From Bacteroidota bacterium (GTDB lineage: Bacteria > Bacteroidota > Bacteroidia > Chitinophagales > Chitinophagaceae), in the NCBI GenBank assembly GCA_023391015.1, contig JAEWBT010000078.1:1-5163 (forward strand): a stretch of DNA of 5,163 nucleotides. The letters run 5' to 3'. Both the position numbers and the translations under genes were made by a program. Below are positions 1-5,163 of this stretch, piece after piece; position 1 is the first letter of the stretch, and every line of letters starts with the position of its first letter. A model generated the notes under the pieces. That model saw only the letters and a program-made list of their open reading frames with translations, did not search any database and was not told the DNA's origin.

Positions 1-1011
1 ACCCCGCCGGACGCCCCCGACGACCACTACGATGCTTCGGTAACTTCCAAAGGCGTAACGGTGATCGTACCCCGCCTTTCGACCGCTGTTTCCGGAAACG
101 AAAACAGCCGGCTGCGCGCACTGGTCAACCGGATCTTCGCCGGCTACCGGATTGATGATTTCATTGCCTGGTACTACACGCCGATGGCCCTGCCTTTCAC
201 GCGCCATCTGGAACCGGCCGTAACCGTTTTTGACGCGATGGATGAGCTTTCCGCTTTCAAGTTTGCACCTACCGAATTAAAGGAACTGGAAGCAGAAATG
301 ATGGAGCGCGCCGACGTGGTATTTACAGGTGGTCAATCGCTTTATGAAGCTAAAAAACACCGTCACGTCAACATCCATTCTTTCCCGAGCAGCATTGACA
401 AGGCTCACTTTGCCCAAGCCCGGACGCTCGTGGATAGCCCCACCGACCAAAGGGCCATTCCACACCCGAGGCTGGGCTTTTATGGTGTTGTGGATGAGCG
501 TTTTGATATGGAACTGCTTCGCGACATGGCTGCGCAGCGCCCCGAGTGGCATTATGTGATTATTGGCCCGGTGGTGAAGATTGATCCGAAAACATTGCCA
601 AAAGCAGAAAATATCCACTATCTTGGCGGCCGGCAATACAACGAACTTCCGGCTTATCTCAGCGGTTGGGATGTGGCTTTAGTTGCTTTTGCAATGAACG
701 AATCGACCCGGTTTATCTCACCTACCAAAACGCCGGAGTATCTGGCAGCGGGCCGGCCAGTGGTTTCCACCCCAATTCATGATGTGGTGCATCCCTATGG
801 CGAGGAAGGCCTGGTTGCCATTGCCCACAACGCCGAAGAAGCGGTAACGTATGCCGAAGAGTTGATGCAAATGGATAAAACCGCCTGGCTCCGCCGCGTG
901 GATACTTTCCTTCAAAACTTTTCCTGGGATGAAACCTGGGCTGCTATGAATACCTTAATCAACGAAGCGCTTACCGAAAAAACGCAAATCCCTGTATGTA
1001 CGACTATCTGA
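1..1011 (+). CDS. GT-B (GT4-like) glycosyltransferase, 5'-truncated by window edge
   Basis: Probable retaining nucleotide-sugar glycosyltransferase acting in the cytoplasm on a cell-surface glycan or glycolipid; donor and acceptor are unknown. The frame is open from base 1 (336 codons before TGA at 1009-1011). The GTG at 61 is a possible start, but conserved-looking sequence continues upstream of it, so the true start lies outside the window and perhaps 40-60 residues are missing. Numbering from base 1, the stretch VFDAMDELSAFK (77-87) and the run FTGGQSLYEAKKHRH (108-122) followed by FPSSID (128-133) are hallmarks of a family-1/GT4-like group. A second Rossmann half starts near RLGFYGVVDERFD (157-169), with VIIGPV (186-191) and YLGGR (207-211). 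The donor-site segment SPTKTPEYLAAGRPVVSTP (240-258) carries the expected acidic residue, E246. It is co-transcribed with glf, which it overlaps by 16 nt, pointing to galactofuranose glycan synthesis. Transfer of Galf itself is not shown, because classical galactofuranosyltransferases have a different fold. The family is well supported, the specificity is not. Confidence 0.88.
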   Translation, partial: TPPDAPDDHYDASVTSKGVTVIVPRLSTAVSGNENSRLRALVNRIFAGYRIDDFIAWYYTPMALPFTRHLEPAVTVFDAMDELSAFKFAPTELKELEAEMMERADVVFTGGQSLYEAKKHRHVNIHSFPSSIDKAHFAQARTLVDSPTDQRAIPHPRLGFYGVVDERFDMELLRDMAAQRPEWHYVIIGPVVKIDPKTLPKAENIHYLGGRQYNELPAYLSGWDVALVAFAMNESTRFISPTKTPEYLAAGRPVVSTPIHDVVHPYGEEGLVAIAHNAEEAVTYAEELMQMDKTAWLRRVDTFLQNFSWDETWAAMNTLINEALTEKTQIPVCTTI

Positions 1012-2129
1012 TTGTAGGCTGCGGCTTTGCCGGCGCCGTGCTGGCCGAGCGGCTGGCTTCTGTGGCGAATAAAAAAGTGTTGATTATTGATAAGCGCGCC
1101 CATATCGGGGGGAATGCCTATGATTTCTACGACGAAACCGGCATTCTGATTCATAAATACGGCCCGCATATCTTTCACACCAACTCGGCAGAAGTTTTTA
1201 ATTATTTAAGCAACTTCACCGATTGGCGGCCCTATGAGCACCATGTGCTGGCGAGTGTGGACGGCCAACTGGTGCCCATTCCCATCAACCTCAACACCAT
1301 CAACAAGCTCTACGGCCTGAGTCTTTCCAGTCCGGAGGTAGCCGATTTTCTGGCTTCTAAAGCCGAAAAACGTGTTCCGATTTTGACTTCAGAAGATGTG
1401 GTGGTGAACGCAGTGGGCGAAGAATTGTTTGAGAAGTTCTTTAAAAGCTACACCAAAAAACAGTGGGACCTCTACCCTGCCGAGCTGGATGCGAGCGTAA
1501 CGGCCCGCGTGCCCACACGCACCAACCGCGACAACCGGTATTTCACCGATACGTTTCAGGCGATGCCGGCACAGGGTTATACCAAAATGTTTGAGCGCCT
1601 GCTGGACCATCCCAACATCCACGTGATGCTTAACGCCGATTTTGAAGCCATCAAAGACAGCATTGCGTATAAAGAAATCATTTACACCGGGCCGATCGAC
1701 CAGTACTTTGGGTATTGCTACGGCAAGCTGCCCTACCGTTCTATCAACTTTAAGTTTGAAAGCCACGACAAGGAATGGTATCAGGAAACCGGCACGATTA
1801 ACTACCCGAACACGCAGCCTTACACCCGGATTACGGAGTTTAAATATCTGACCGGACAACAGCACCACCGCACTACCATTGTGTATGAATACCCGACGGC
1901 GGAAGGCGATCCGTACTACCCCATTCCACGCAAGCAAAACACGGAGCTTTACAACCAATACCGCGATCTTGCCGCCGGCTTACCCAATGTTCATTTTCTG
2001 GGCCGGTTGGGAACGTATAAGTACTACAATATGGACCAGGTAGTAGCTCAGGCACTGGCTTATTTCCGGAAATTAACCCCGCGTCAGCCAACCAACGAGA
2101 AGCAAATGGCCTTGGCGCACAACGCTTAG
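996..2129 (+). CDS. glf: UDP-galactopyranose mutase
   Basis: Flavoenzyme that interconverts UDP-galactopyranose and UDP-galactofuranose in the cytoplasm, supplying the Galf donor for surface polysaccharides. The 377 residues match the usual bacterial length (about 365-390), so it is complete. An N-terminal FAD-binding Rossmann motif GCGFAG (8-13) is followed by the acidic end of strand 2 in DKRAHIGGNAYD (32-43). The family signature GPHIFHT (56-62) follows. KKQWD (154-158) holds the substrate-stacking Trp. TRTNRDNRYF (174-183) and YTRITEFK (276-283) hold arginines R175 and R278, which by family analogy bind the UDP-sugar diphosphate. YTGPIDQYF (230-238), GKLPYRS (243-249) and the C-terminal GRLGTYKYYNMDQV (336-349) complete the set. 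The ATG at 996 lies inside the preceding glycosyltransferase gene and puts the Rossmann motif at the correct distance from the N-terminus. No Shine-Dalgarno sequence precedes it, so translational coupling is plausible. All diagnostic motifs are intact and I see no anomaly. Confidence 0.97.
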   Translation: MYDYLIVGCGFAGAVLAERLASVANKKVLIIDKRAHIGGNAYDFYDETGILIHKYGPHIFHTNSAEVFNYLSNFTDWRPYEHHVLASVDGQLVPIPINLNTINKLYGLSLSSPEVADFLASKAEKRVPILTSEDVVVNAVGEELFEKFFKSYTKKQWDLYPAELDASVTARVPTRTNRDNRYFTDTFQAMPAQGYTKMFERLLDHPNIHVMLNADFEAIKDSIAYKEIIYTGPIDQYFGYCYGKLPYRSINFKFESHDKEWYQETGTINYPNTQPYTRITEFKYLTGQQHHRTTIVYEYPTAEGDPYYPIPRKQNTELYNQYRDLAAGLPNVHFLGRLGTYKYYNMDQVVAQALAYFRKLTPRQPTNEKQMALAHNA

Positions 2130-2132
2130 ACT

Positions 2133-3335
2133 ATGATTGTTTCTACTCCTTTTCGCTCTTTCTGGATGGGTGGATTTGAATGCGCCGATCATCTGAATGC
2201 CTTTGGACATCGTGTGGATTTATTAAAAGCCACCGGGCATCTGGAATTTCTTTCAGCAGACTACCAGTCTCTGCAGGAGTTAGGCATTCAGACTGTCCGG
2301 GAGGGTATTCGGTGGTCGGTAGCTGAGCCTCAGCCTTATGTATATGATTGGCGTGCGGTGGACGCTGTTATAGATGCAGCACTGGAAACGGATATGCAGG
2401 TCGTGTGGGATATCTGCCATTTTGGATTTGCCCAGGATCTGACCCCGCTGCATCCTTTGTTTGCACATCGTTTTGCGTGTTTGTGCCGGGCTTTTGCCCG
2501 GCACTATCGCAGCCGTGTGCCCGATGGCTCTTTAATTCTGACACCTATCAATGAAGTTAGTTTTCTATCCTGGTTAGGAGGCGATGTACGGGGAACCACG
2601 CCTTATACCAAAGATCAGGGCTGGGATGTGAAATACCATCTCATGAAGGCGTATATTGAAGGTATAGAGGCCTCGCTGGAAGTAGATGCCGGTATTCGTA
2701 TCCTGACAACGGAGCCGCTGATTTATGTGGCTCCGGTGGATCCGGAGTGTCCTGATGCCTGTCAGGATGCCTTTCTGCTGCACGAAACGCAGTTTCAGGT
2801 GCTGGATATGCTTTCCGGAAAACTGTGTCCGGAACTGCGGGGCCGCCCGGAATATCTGGACATTCTGGGGTTTAACTATTATCACAACAACCAATGGAAG
2901 GCCACTGAAAGTCGCGAACTCTTACCGTGGGATCCTCAAATGATGCACCCGGAACGTCTCCCGCTGTCGAAATTGCTACAAGATGCCTGGCAACGCTATA
3001 AGCGCCCGATTGTCCTTTCCGAAACCAGCCACTGTGAAGACCATCGTCCGGAATGGCTGCGTATGGTCACACGGCAGTGCATCCAGGCCCTGAAAGATGG
3101 GATTCCGCTTCTGGGAGTTTGCCTTTATCCGGTGCTGGACCGGCCCGACTGGGATTTTCCGGAAAAATGGCACCATTCCGGTCTTTGGGATATCCCTGAT
3201 ACCCAAACACTTGAAAGGATTTTACACATTCCTACGGCGGATGCGTTGCAGGAGGCTCAACAACAGTTGAAAGCTGTTTTCAGAAAACCCAAAAAGGTTG
3301 AAAACCATAGAGAGGCGGAAAGCTTTCTAACCTGA
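2133..3335 (+). CDS. GH1-like (clan GH-A) glycoside hydrolase family protein
   Basis: Probable (beta/alpha)8-barrel retaining glycosidase of the beta-glucosidase/6-phospho-beta-glucosidase type (COG2723-like); the substrate is unknown. The N-terminal FWMGGFECADH (10-20) resembles the first barrel strand of such proteins. REGIRWSVAEP (56-66) matches the strand-2 region and WDICHFGF (92-99) strand 3 with its conserved His. TPINEV (137-142) gives the acid/base candidate E141 after Asn at strand 4. LGFNYYHNN (245-253) fits strand 6, VLSETSH (294-300) gives the nucleophile candidate E297 at strand 7, and GVCLYPVLDRPDWD (328-341) strand 8. The 400 residues are shorter than classical GH1 (about 450). 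No signal peptide or membrane segment is visible, so it is probably cytoplasmic. The ATG at 2133 follows the glf stop by 3 nt, consistent with one operon. A hydrolase encoded beside Galf-donor synthesis suggests trimming or quality control of a glycan intermediate, or a transglycosidase; that is inference. Similar proteins in nucleotide-sugar clusters are, as I recall, sometimes fused to a dTDP-4-dehydrorhamnose reductase; no such domain is present here. Confidence 0.78.
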   Translation: MIVSTPFRSFWMGGFECADHLNAFGHRVDLLKATGHLEFLSADYQSLQELGIQTVREGIRWSVAEPQPYVYDWRAVDAVIDAALETDMQVVWDICHFGFAQDLTPLHPLFAHRFACLCRAFARHYRSRVPDGSLILTPINEVSFLSWLGGDVRGTTPYTKDQGWDVKYHLMKAYIEGIEASLEVDAGIRILTTEPLIYVAPVDPECPDACQDAFLLHETQFQVLDMLSGKLCPELRGRPEYLDILGFNYYHNNQWKATESRELLPWDPQMMHPERLPLSKLLQDAWQRYKRPIVLSETSHCEDHRPEWLRMVTRQCIQALKDGIPLLGVCLYPVLDRPDWDFPEKWHHSGLWDIPDTQTLERILHIPTADALQEAQQQLKAVFRKPKKVENHREAESFLT

Positions 3336-3342
3336 TAACACT

Positions 3343-4137
3343 TTACAATTTCGATGCGTTTTCCGGAAAAACATCCGCTTCGCGCATCCGGCTTTCTTTA
3401 GCTTCCTGCAAAAATTTAGAAGCGAAAATAAAGCTGTTCAGGTCGGGATCAGTTGCGTGAATGATTTGCTGCGCATTGCCTTCCCATTGCTTTTGGCCCT
3501 GGTGCATAAACACGATGTGGTCGCCGCTTTCCATCACCGTGTTCATGTCATGGGTATTGACGATGGTGGTGATGTTGTACTCGTAGGTGATTTCCGAAAT
3601 CAGGTGGTCAATCACGATCGACGTTTTGGGGTCCAGACCGGAGTTGGGCTCGTCGCAAAACAGGTATTTCGGGTTCAGGACAATGGCCCGTGCCAGCGCC
3701 ACCCGCTTTTTCATCCCTCCGGAAATCTCCGCCGGAAATTTTCGGTTGGCGTCTTTCAGATTCACCCGCGCCAGCACTTCATTCACCCTTGCCTTCATCT
3801 CCTTTTTGGATTGACGGGTAAACATTTCCAGCGGAAACAACACATTTTGCTCTACCGTCAGCGAGTCGAAAAGCGCCGAGCCCTGAAACAGCATTCCGAT
3901 TTCGGTGCGCACGGCTTTAAGCTCTTTGTCGCTCATCGTCACCAAGTCTTTGCCGTCGTAACACACCTGCCCGCCGTCGGGCCGCATCAGCCCCACCATA
4001 ATCTTCATCAGCACCGTTTTTCCGGAACCCGACGCACCGATAATCAGGTTGACCTTGCCGGGTTCCATTACGGCGTCCACGCCATGCAAAACGGTTTTGT
4101 CGCCAAAGCTTTTGCGGATGTTTTGAAGTTGGATCAT
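3343..4137 (-). CDS. ABC transporter ATP-binding protein, MlaF/Mkl-like
   Basis: Cytoplasmic ATPase subunit of an importer/exporter of the MCE/Mla type, which in Gram-negative bacteria moves phospholipids between the inner and outer membranes. The 264 residues are a complete single nucleotide-binding domain. Visible are the Walker A GASGSGKT (34-41), Q-loop Gln at 85 in MLFQGSALFDSLTV, signature ISGGMKKRVALARA (138-151), Walker B YLFCDEP (158-164) with catalytic E163, D-loop SGLDP (166-170) and H-loop His at 196 in VNTHDM. The ISGGMKKR form of the signature and the GSALFDSLTV segment favour the MlaF/Mkl group over amino-acid or LolD-type ATPases. The start at 4137 is fixed by an in-frame TGA two codons upstream and by the normal MIQLQNIRKSF N-terminus. 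The gene follows the acyl-CoA carboxylase gene after 57 bp of inverted repeat that includes this ATG. No MlaE-like permease or MlaD-like MCE protein adjoins it, so its partners must be elsewhere. The class is secure and the lipid substrate is inferred. Confidence 0.9.
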   Translation of the reverse strand: MIQLQNIRKSFGDKTVLHGVDAVMEPGKVNLIIGASGSGKTVLMKIMVGLMRPDGGQVCYDGKDLVTMSDKELKAVRTEIGMLFQGSALFDSLTVEQNVLFPLEMFTRQSKKEMKARVNEVLARVNLKDANRKFPAEISGGMKKRVALARAIVLNPKYLFCDEPNSGLDPKTSIVIDHLISEITYEYNITTIVNTHDMNTVMESGDHIVFMHQGQKQWEGNAQQIIHATDPDLNSFIFASKFLQEAKESRMREADVFPENASKL

Positions 4138-4187
4138 AGGTCATGGGTCATAAGCCATAGGTCATGACTTATGACCCATGACCTATG
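4135..4187 (-). promoter_or_regulatory. Perfect 20-bp hairpin (A) that includes the ABC start codon
   Basis: Arms 4135-4154 and 4168-4187 are exact reverse complements (20 of 20) with a 13-nt loop (4155-4167). In the minus-strand transcript the promoter-distal arm ends with the AUG of the ABC ATPase gene, so folding this way would place the start codon and about 17 nt before it in a stem. No U-run follows either arm, so it is not a standard intrinsic terminator. The pairing is seen directly in the sequence; an effect on translation or mRNA stability is inference. Confidence 0.6.
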
Positions 4188-4194
4188 GCTTATG
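4149..4194 (-). promoter_or_regulatory. Alternative perfect 18-bp hairpin (B), excludes hairpin A
   Basis: Arms 4149-4166 and 4177-4194 are exact reverse complements (18 of 18) with a 10-nt loop (4167-4176). They share bases with both arms of the 20-bp hairpin at 4135-4187, so only one of the two can form on a given molecule. Hairpin B starts right after the carboxylase stop codon and leaves 4138-4148 and the ABC start codon unpaired. On transcription it would form first, because it needs only the promoter-proximal part of the repeat. A regulatory role is inference, and heptad repetition alone could create both pairings. Confidence 0.5.
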
Positions 4195-5163
4195 TTATAC
4201 CTGAAAAACCCCGCTTTTCCACTCTTTTTCAATAGGCGCGTGGTTGGCAGCTTCCAGAGCAGTGGAGATGCGTTGGCGCGTTGTAGCCGGGTCGATGATA
4301 TCGTCGATCCAGAGGCGGGCGGCGGCGTAGTAAGACGAGGTTTGGGAATTGTAGCGGTCGGTGATTTCCTTCAGCAACGCCGCTTCTTTTTCCGGGTCAA
4401 TGGTTTCGCCTTTGGCTTTAAGGCTCGCCACCTGGATTTGTAACAGGGTTTTGGCTGCCTGTTCGCCACCCATCACGGCGATTTTGGCGTTAGGCCAGCC
4501 GTAGATAAAGCGCGGATCGTAGGCCTTGCCGCACATGGCATAGTTGCCTGCACCGTAAGAATTTCCGGTAATAATGGTGATTTTCGGGACAATGGAATTG
4601 GCCACCGCGTTCACCATCTTCGCGCCGTCTTTGATAATGCCGCTGTGCTCGGAGCGTGAGCCGACCATAAAGCCGGTTACGTCCTGGAGAAACACCAACG
4701 GAATTTTCTTTTGATTGCAGTTTTGGATAAACCGCGCGGCCTTATCAGCGCTGTCGTTGTAGATCACGCCACCCAGCTGCATTTCGCCTTTGCCGCTTTT
4801 CAGGACAAGGCGCTGGTTGGCCACGATGCCCACGGCCCAGCCGTCAATCCGGGCATAGCCGCAAACGATGGTTTTACCGTAGTCGTTTTTGAACGGGTCG
4901 AAGCTTCCGGCATCCACAATGCAGTTGATAACGTCTTCAACGTTGTACGGCTTATTGTTTTCGGTGCTGACGAGGCCATAAAGGTCTTTAGCCGGGCGAA
5001 TCGGGTCTTTGGCTTTCACGCGGTCAAAACCGGCGCGCGGGGTTTCGCCCATTTTCTCCACAATGCGGCGCACCTGGTCCAGCGTTTCGGCTTCGGTGTC
5101 AAATTTATAGTCCGCAATTCCGGAAATTTCGGTGTGGGTTTTCGCGCCGCCGAGGGTTTGGAT
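4195..5163 (-). CDS. Acyl-CoA carboxylase carboxyltransferase (beta) subunit, methylcrotonyl-CoA-type, 5'-truncated by window edge
   Basis: Carboxyltransferase half of a biotin-dependent acyl-CoA carboxylase: it moves CO2 from biotin on the alpha subunit to an acyl-CoA. The frame runs off the window at 5163 (322 codons seen), so roughly 200 N-terminal residues of a protein of about 540 are missing. The GTG at 5073 is not the start, because coding continues upstream of it through TLGGAKTHTEISGIADY (3-19, numbering from the window edge), a conserved family stretch. Further signs are DLYGLV (60-65), the oxyanion-hole segment VFLQDVTGFMVG (157-168), GNSYGAGNYAMCGKAY (200-215), WPNAKIAVMGGEQAA (223-237), YYAAARLWIDDIIDP (278-292) and the C-terminal APIEKEWKSGVFQV (309-322). 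The SYGAGNYxMCG form is typical of methylcrotonyl/geranyl-CoA carboxylases, whereas propionyl/acetyl types carry GGAYGGAYDVM. Leucine breakdown is therefore the best guess, but the substrate is not proven. An added loop near 115-145 (KSGKGEMQLGGVIY) separates it from the mitochondrial-type MCC beta subunit. Its TAA (4195-4197) abuts an inverted repeat. Confidence 0.93.
   Translation of the reverse strand: MQTLGGAKTHTEISGIADYKFDTEAETLDQVRRIVEKMGETPRAGFDRVKAKDPIRPAKDLYGLVSTENNKPYNVEDVINCIVDAGSFDPFKNDYGKTIVCGYARIDGWAVGIVANQRLVLKSGKGEMQLGGVIYNDSADKAARFIQNCNQKKIPLVFLQDVTGFMVGSRSEHSGIIKDGAKMVNAVANSIVPKITIITGNSYGAGNYAMCGKAYDPRFIYGWPNAKIAVMGGEQAAKTLLQIQVASLKAKGETIDPEKEAALLKEITDRYNSQTSSYYAAARLWIDDIIDPATTRQRISTALEAANHAPIEKEWKSGVFQV

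Larger units (their letters stand above)
4135..4194. repeat. Heptad-phased inverted repeat filling the carboxylase-ABC gap
   Basis: All 57 intergenic bases plus the ABC start codon (CAT at 4135-4137 on the + strand) are built from 7-nt units. Units beginning at 4135, 4142, 4149, 4156, 4163, 4170, 4177 and 4184 fit YATRRSY or close variants, and the phase never slips. The left half reads as CATRRGY units and the right half as their reverse complement RCYYATG, meeting at a central CATG (4163-4166). An 11-nt direct repeat, CATAGGTCATG, occurs at 4135-4145 and 4156-4166, exactly three units apart. The array ends at 4194, directly against the carboxylase stop codon. I recall similar heptad strings between genes in Bacteroidota but cannot check that here. 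Either a mobile, REP-like intergenic element or local slippage expansion could give this pattern. Confidence 0.9.

Noticed and set aside
61..63. GTG as the start of the glycosyltransferase gene
   Set aside because: The same frame is open back to base 1 and the protein would lose part of its N-terminal domain; truncation by the window edge is more likely.
277..636. 119-codon minus-strand open frame inside the glycosyltransferase
   Set aside because: It is a shadow of a gene with clear family motifs and shows no domain or plausible leader of its own.
1389..1958. 189-codon minus-strand open frame inside glf
   Set aside because: It is antisense to a fully conserved UDP-galactopyranose mutase, and its translation is rich in Val, Arg and Phe with no motif.
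3359..3370. TTTTCCGGAAAA as a terminator hairpin
   Set aside because: A 12-nt palindrome without a loop cannot form a useful RNA hairpin, and the same core recurs within other genes, so it belongs with the dispersed palindrome.
3457..4167. 236-codon + strand open frame
   Set aside because: It lies antisense to the ABC ATPase gene, whose Walker, signature and H-loop motifs are all intact. The translation is His- and Val-rich with no recognisable domain, as expected of a shadow frame.
4135..4194. Intrinsic terminator for the carboxylase gene
   Set aside because: The stems are long but only moderately GC-rich, and no T-run follows on the minus strand; the ABC coding sequence begins immediately.
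4135..4194. CRISPR array or insertion-sequence ends
   Set aside because: There are no unique spacers between repeated units, no transposase and no flanking target duplication; the 7-nt phase is continuous.
5071..5073. GTG as the start of the carboxylase gene
   Set aside because: Thirty further codons upstream encode the conserved TLGGAKTHTEISG region, so the true start lies beyond 5163.

Overview
The window is a compact stretch of a bacterial chromosome, most likely from a Bacteroidota member (Cytophagales-like is my best guess). This rests on the protein flavour of the genes, the lack of Shine-Dalgarno-like leaders in front of the internal starts, near-balanced base composition, and a heptad-phased intergenic repeat of a kind I recall from that phylum. 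No rRNA, tRNA, CRISPR array, transposase or phage gene is visible. The only intergenic DNA is 3 bp, 7 bp and 57 bp long, so there is no gene-free stretch over 300 bases.

Left half (1-3335, + strand): a tight three-gene sugar-metabolism operon, entered mid-gene. It holds the C-terminal bulk of a GT-B glycosyltransferase (1-1011), a complete UDP-galactopyranose mutase (glf, 996-2129, overlapping the transferase by 16 nt), and a clan GH-A, GH1-like glycoside hydrolase without a signal peptide (2133-3335, 3 nt after glf). Together they suggest synthesis and possible editing of a galactofuranose-containing surface glycan. The acceptor and polymer cannot be read from the sequence.

Right half (3343-5163, - strand): two genes transcribed towards the sugar operon. 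The first is the C-terminal part of a biotin-dependent acyl-CoA carboxylase carboxyltransferase (beta) subunit with methylcrotonyl-CoA-type motifs (4195-5163, N-terminus outside the window). The second is a complete MlaF/Mkl-like ABC ATPase (3343-4137) of the kind that powers MCE/Mla lipid trafficking. Its permease and MCE partners are not adjacent. The two operons converge with only 7 bp between stop codons and no recognisable intrinsic terminator.

The most unusual DNA is the 57-bp gap between the carboxylase and the ABC gene. Together with the ABC start codon it is entirely a period-7 inverted repeat (4135-4194), which can form two perfect but mutually exclusive hairpins of 20 bp and 18 bp. 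Only one of them buries the ABC start codon. A second non-gene signal is the palindrome TTCCGGAA, found seven times inside the five genes, in all three codon phases and often extended to a 10-12 nt palindrome. I saw no defence system or novel enzyme cluster. No promoter was identified, and those of both operons probably lie outside the window or inside upstream genes.
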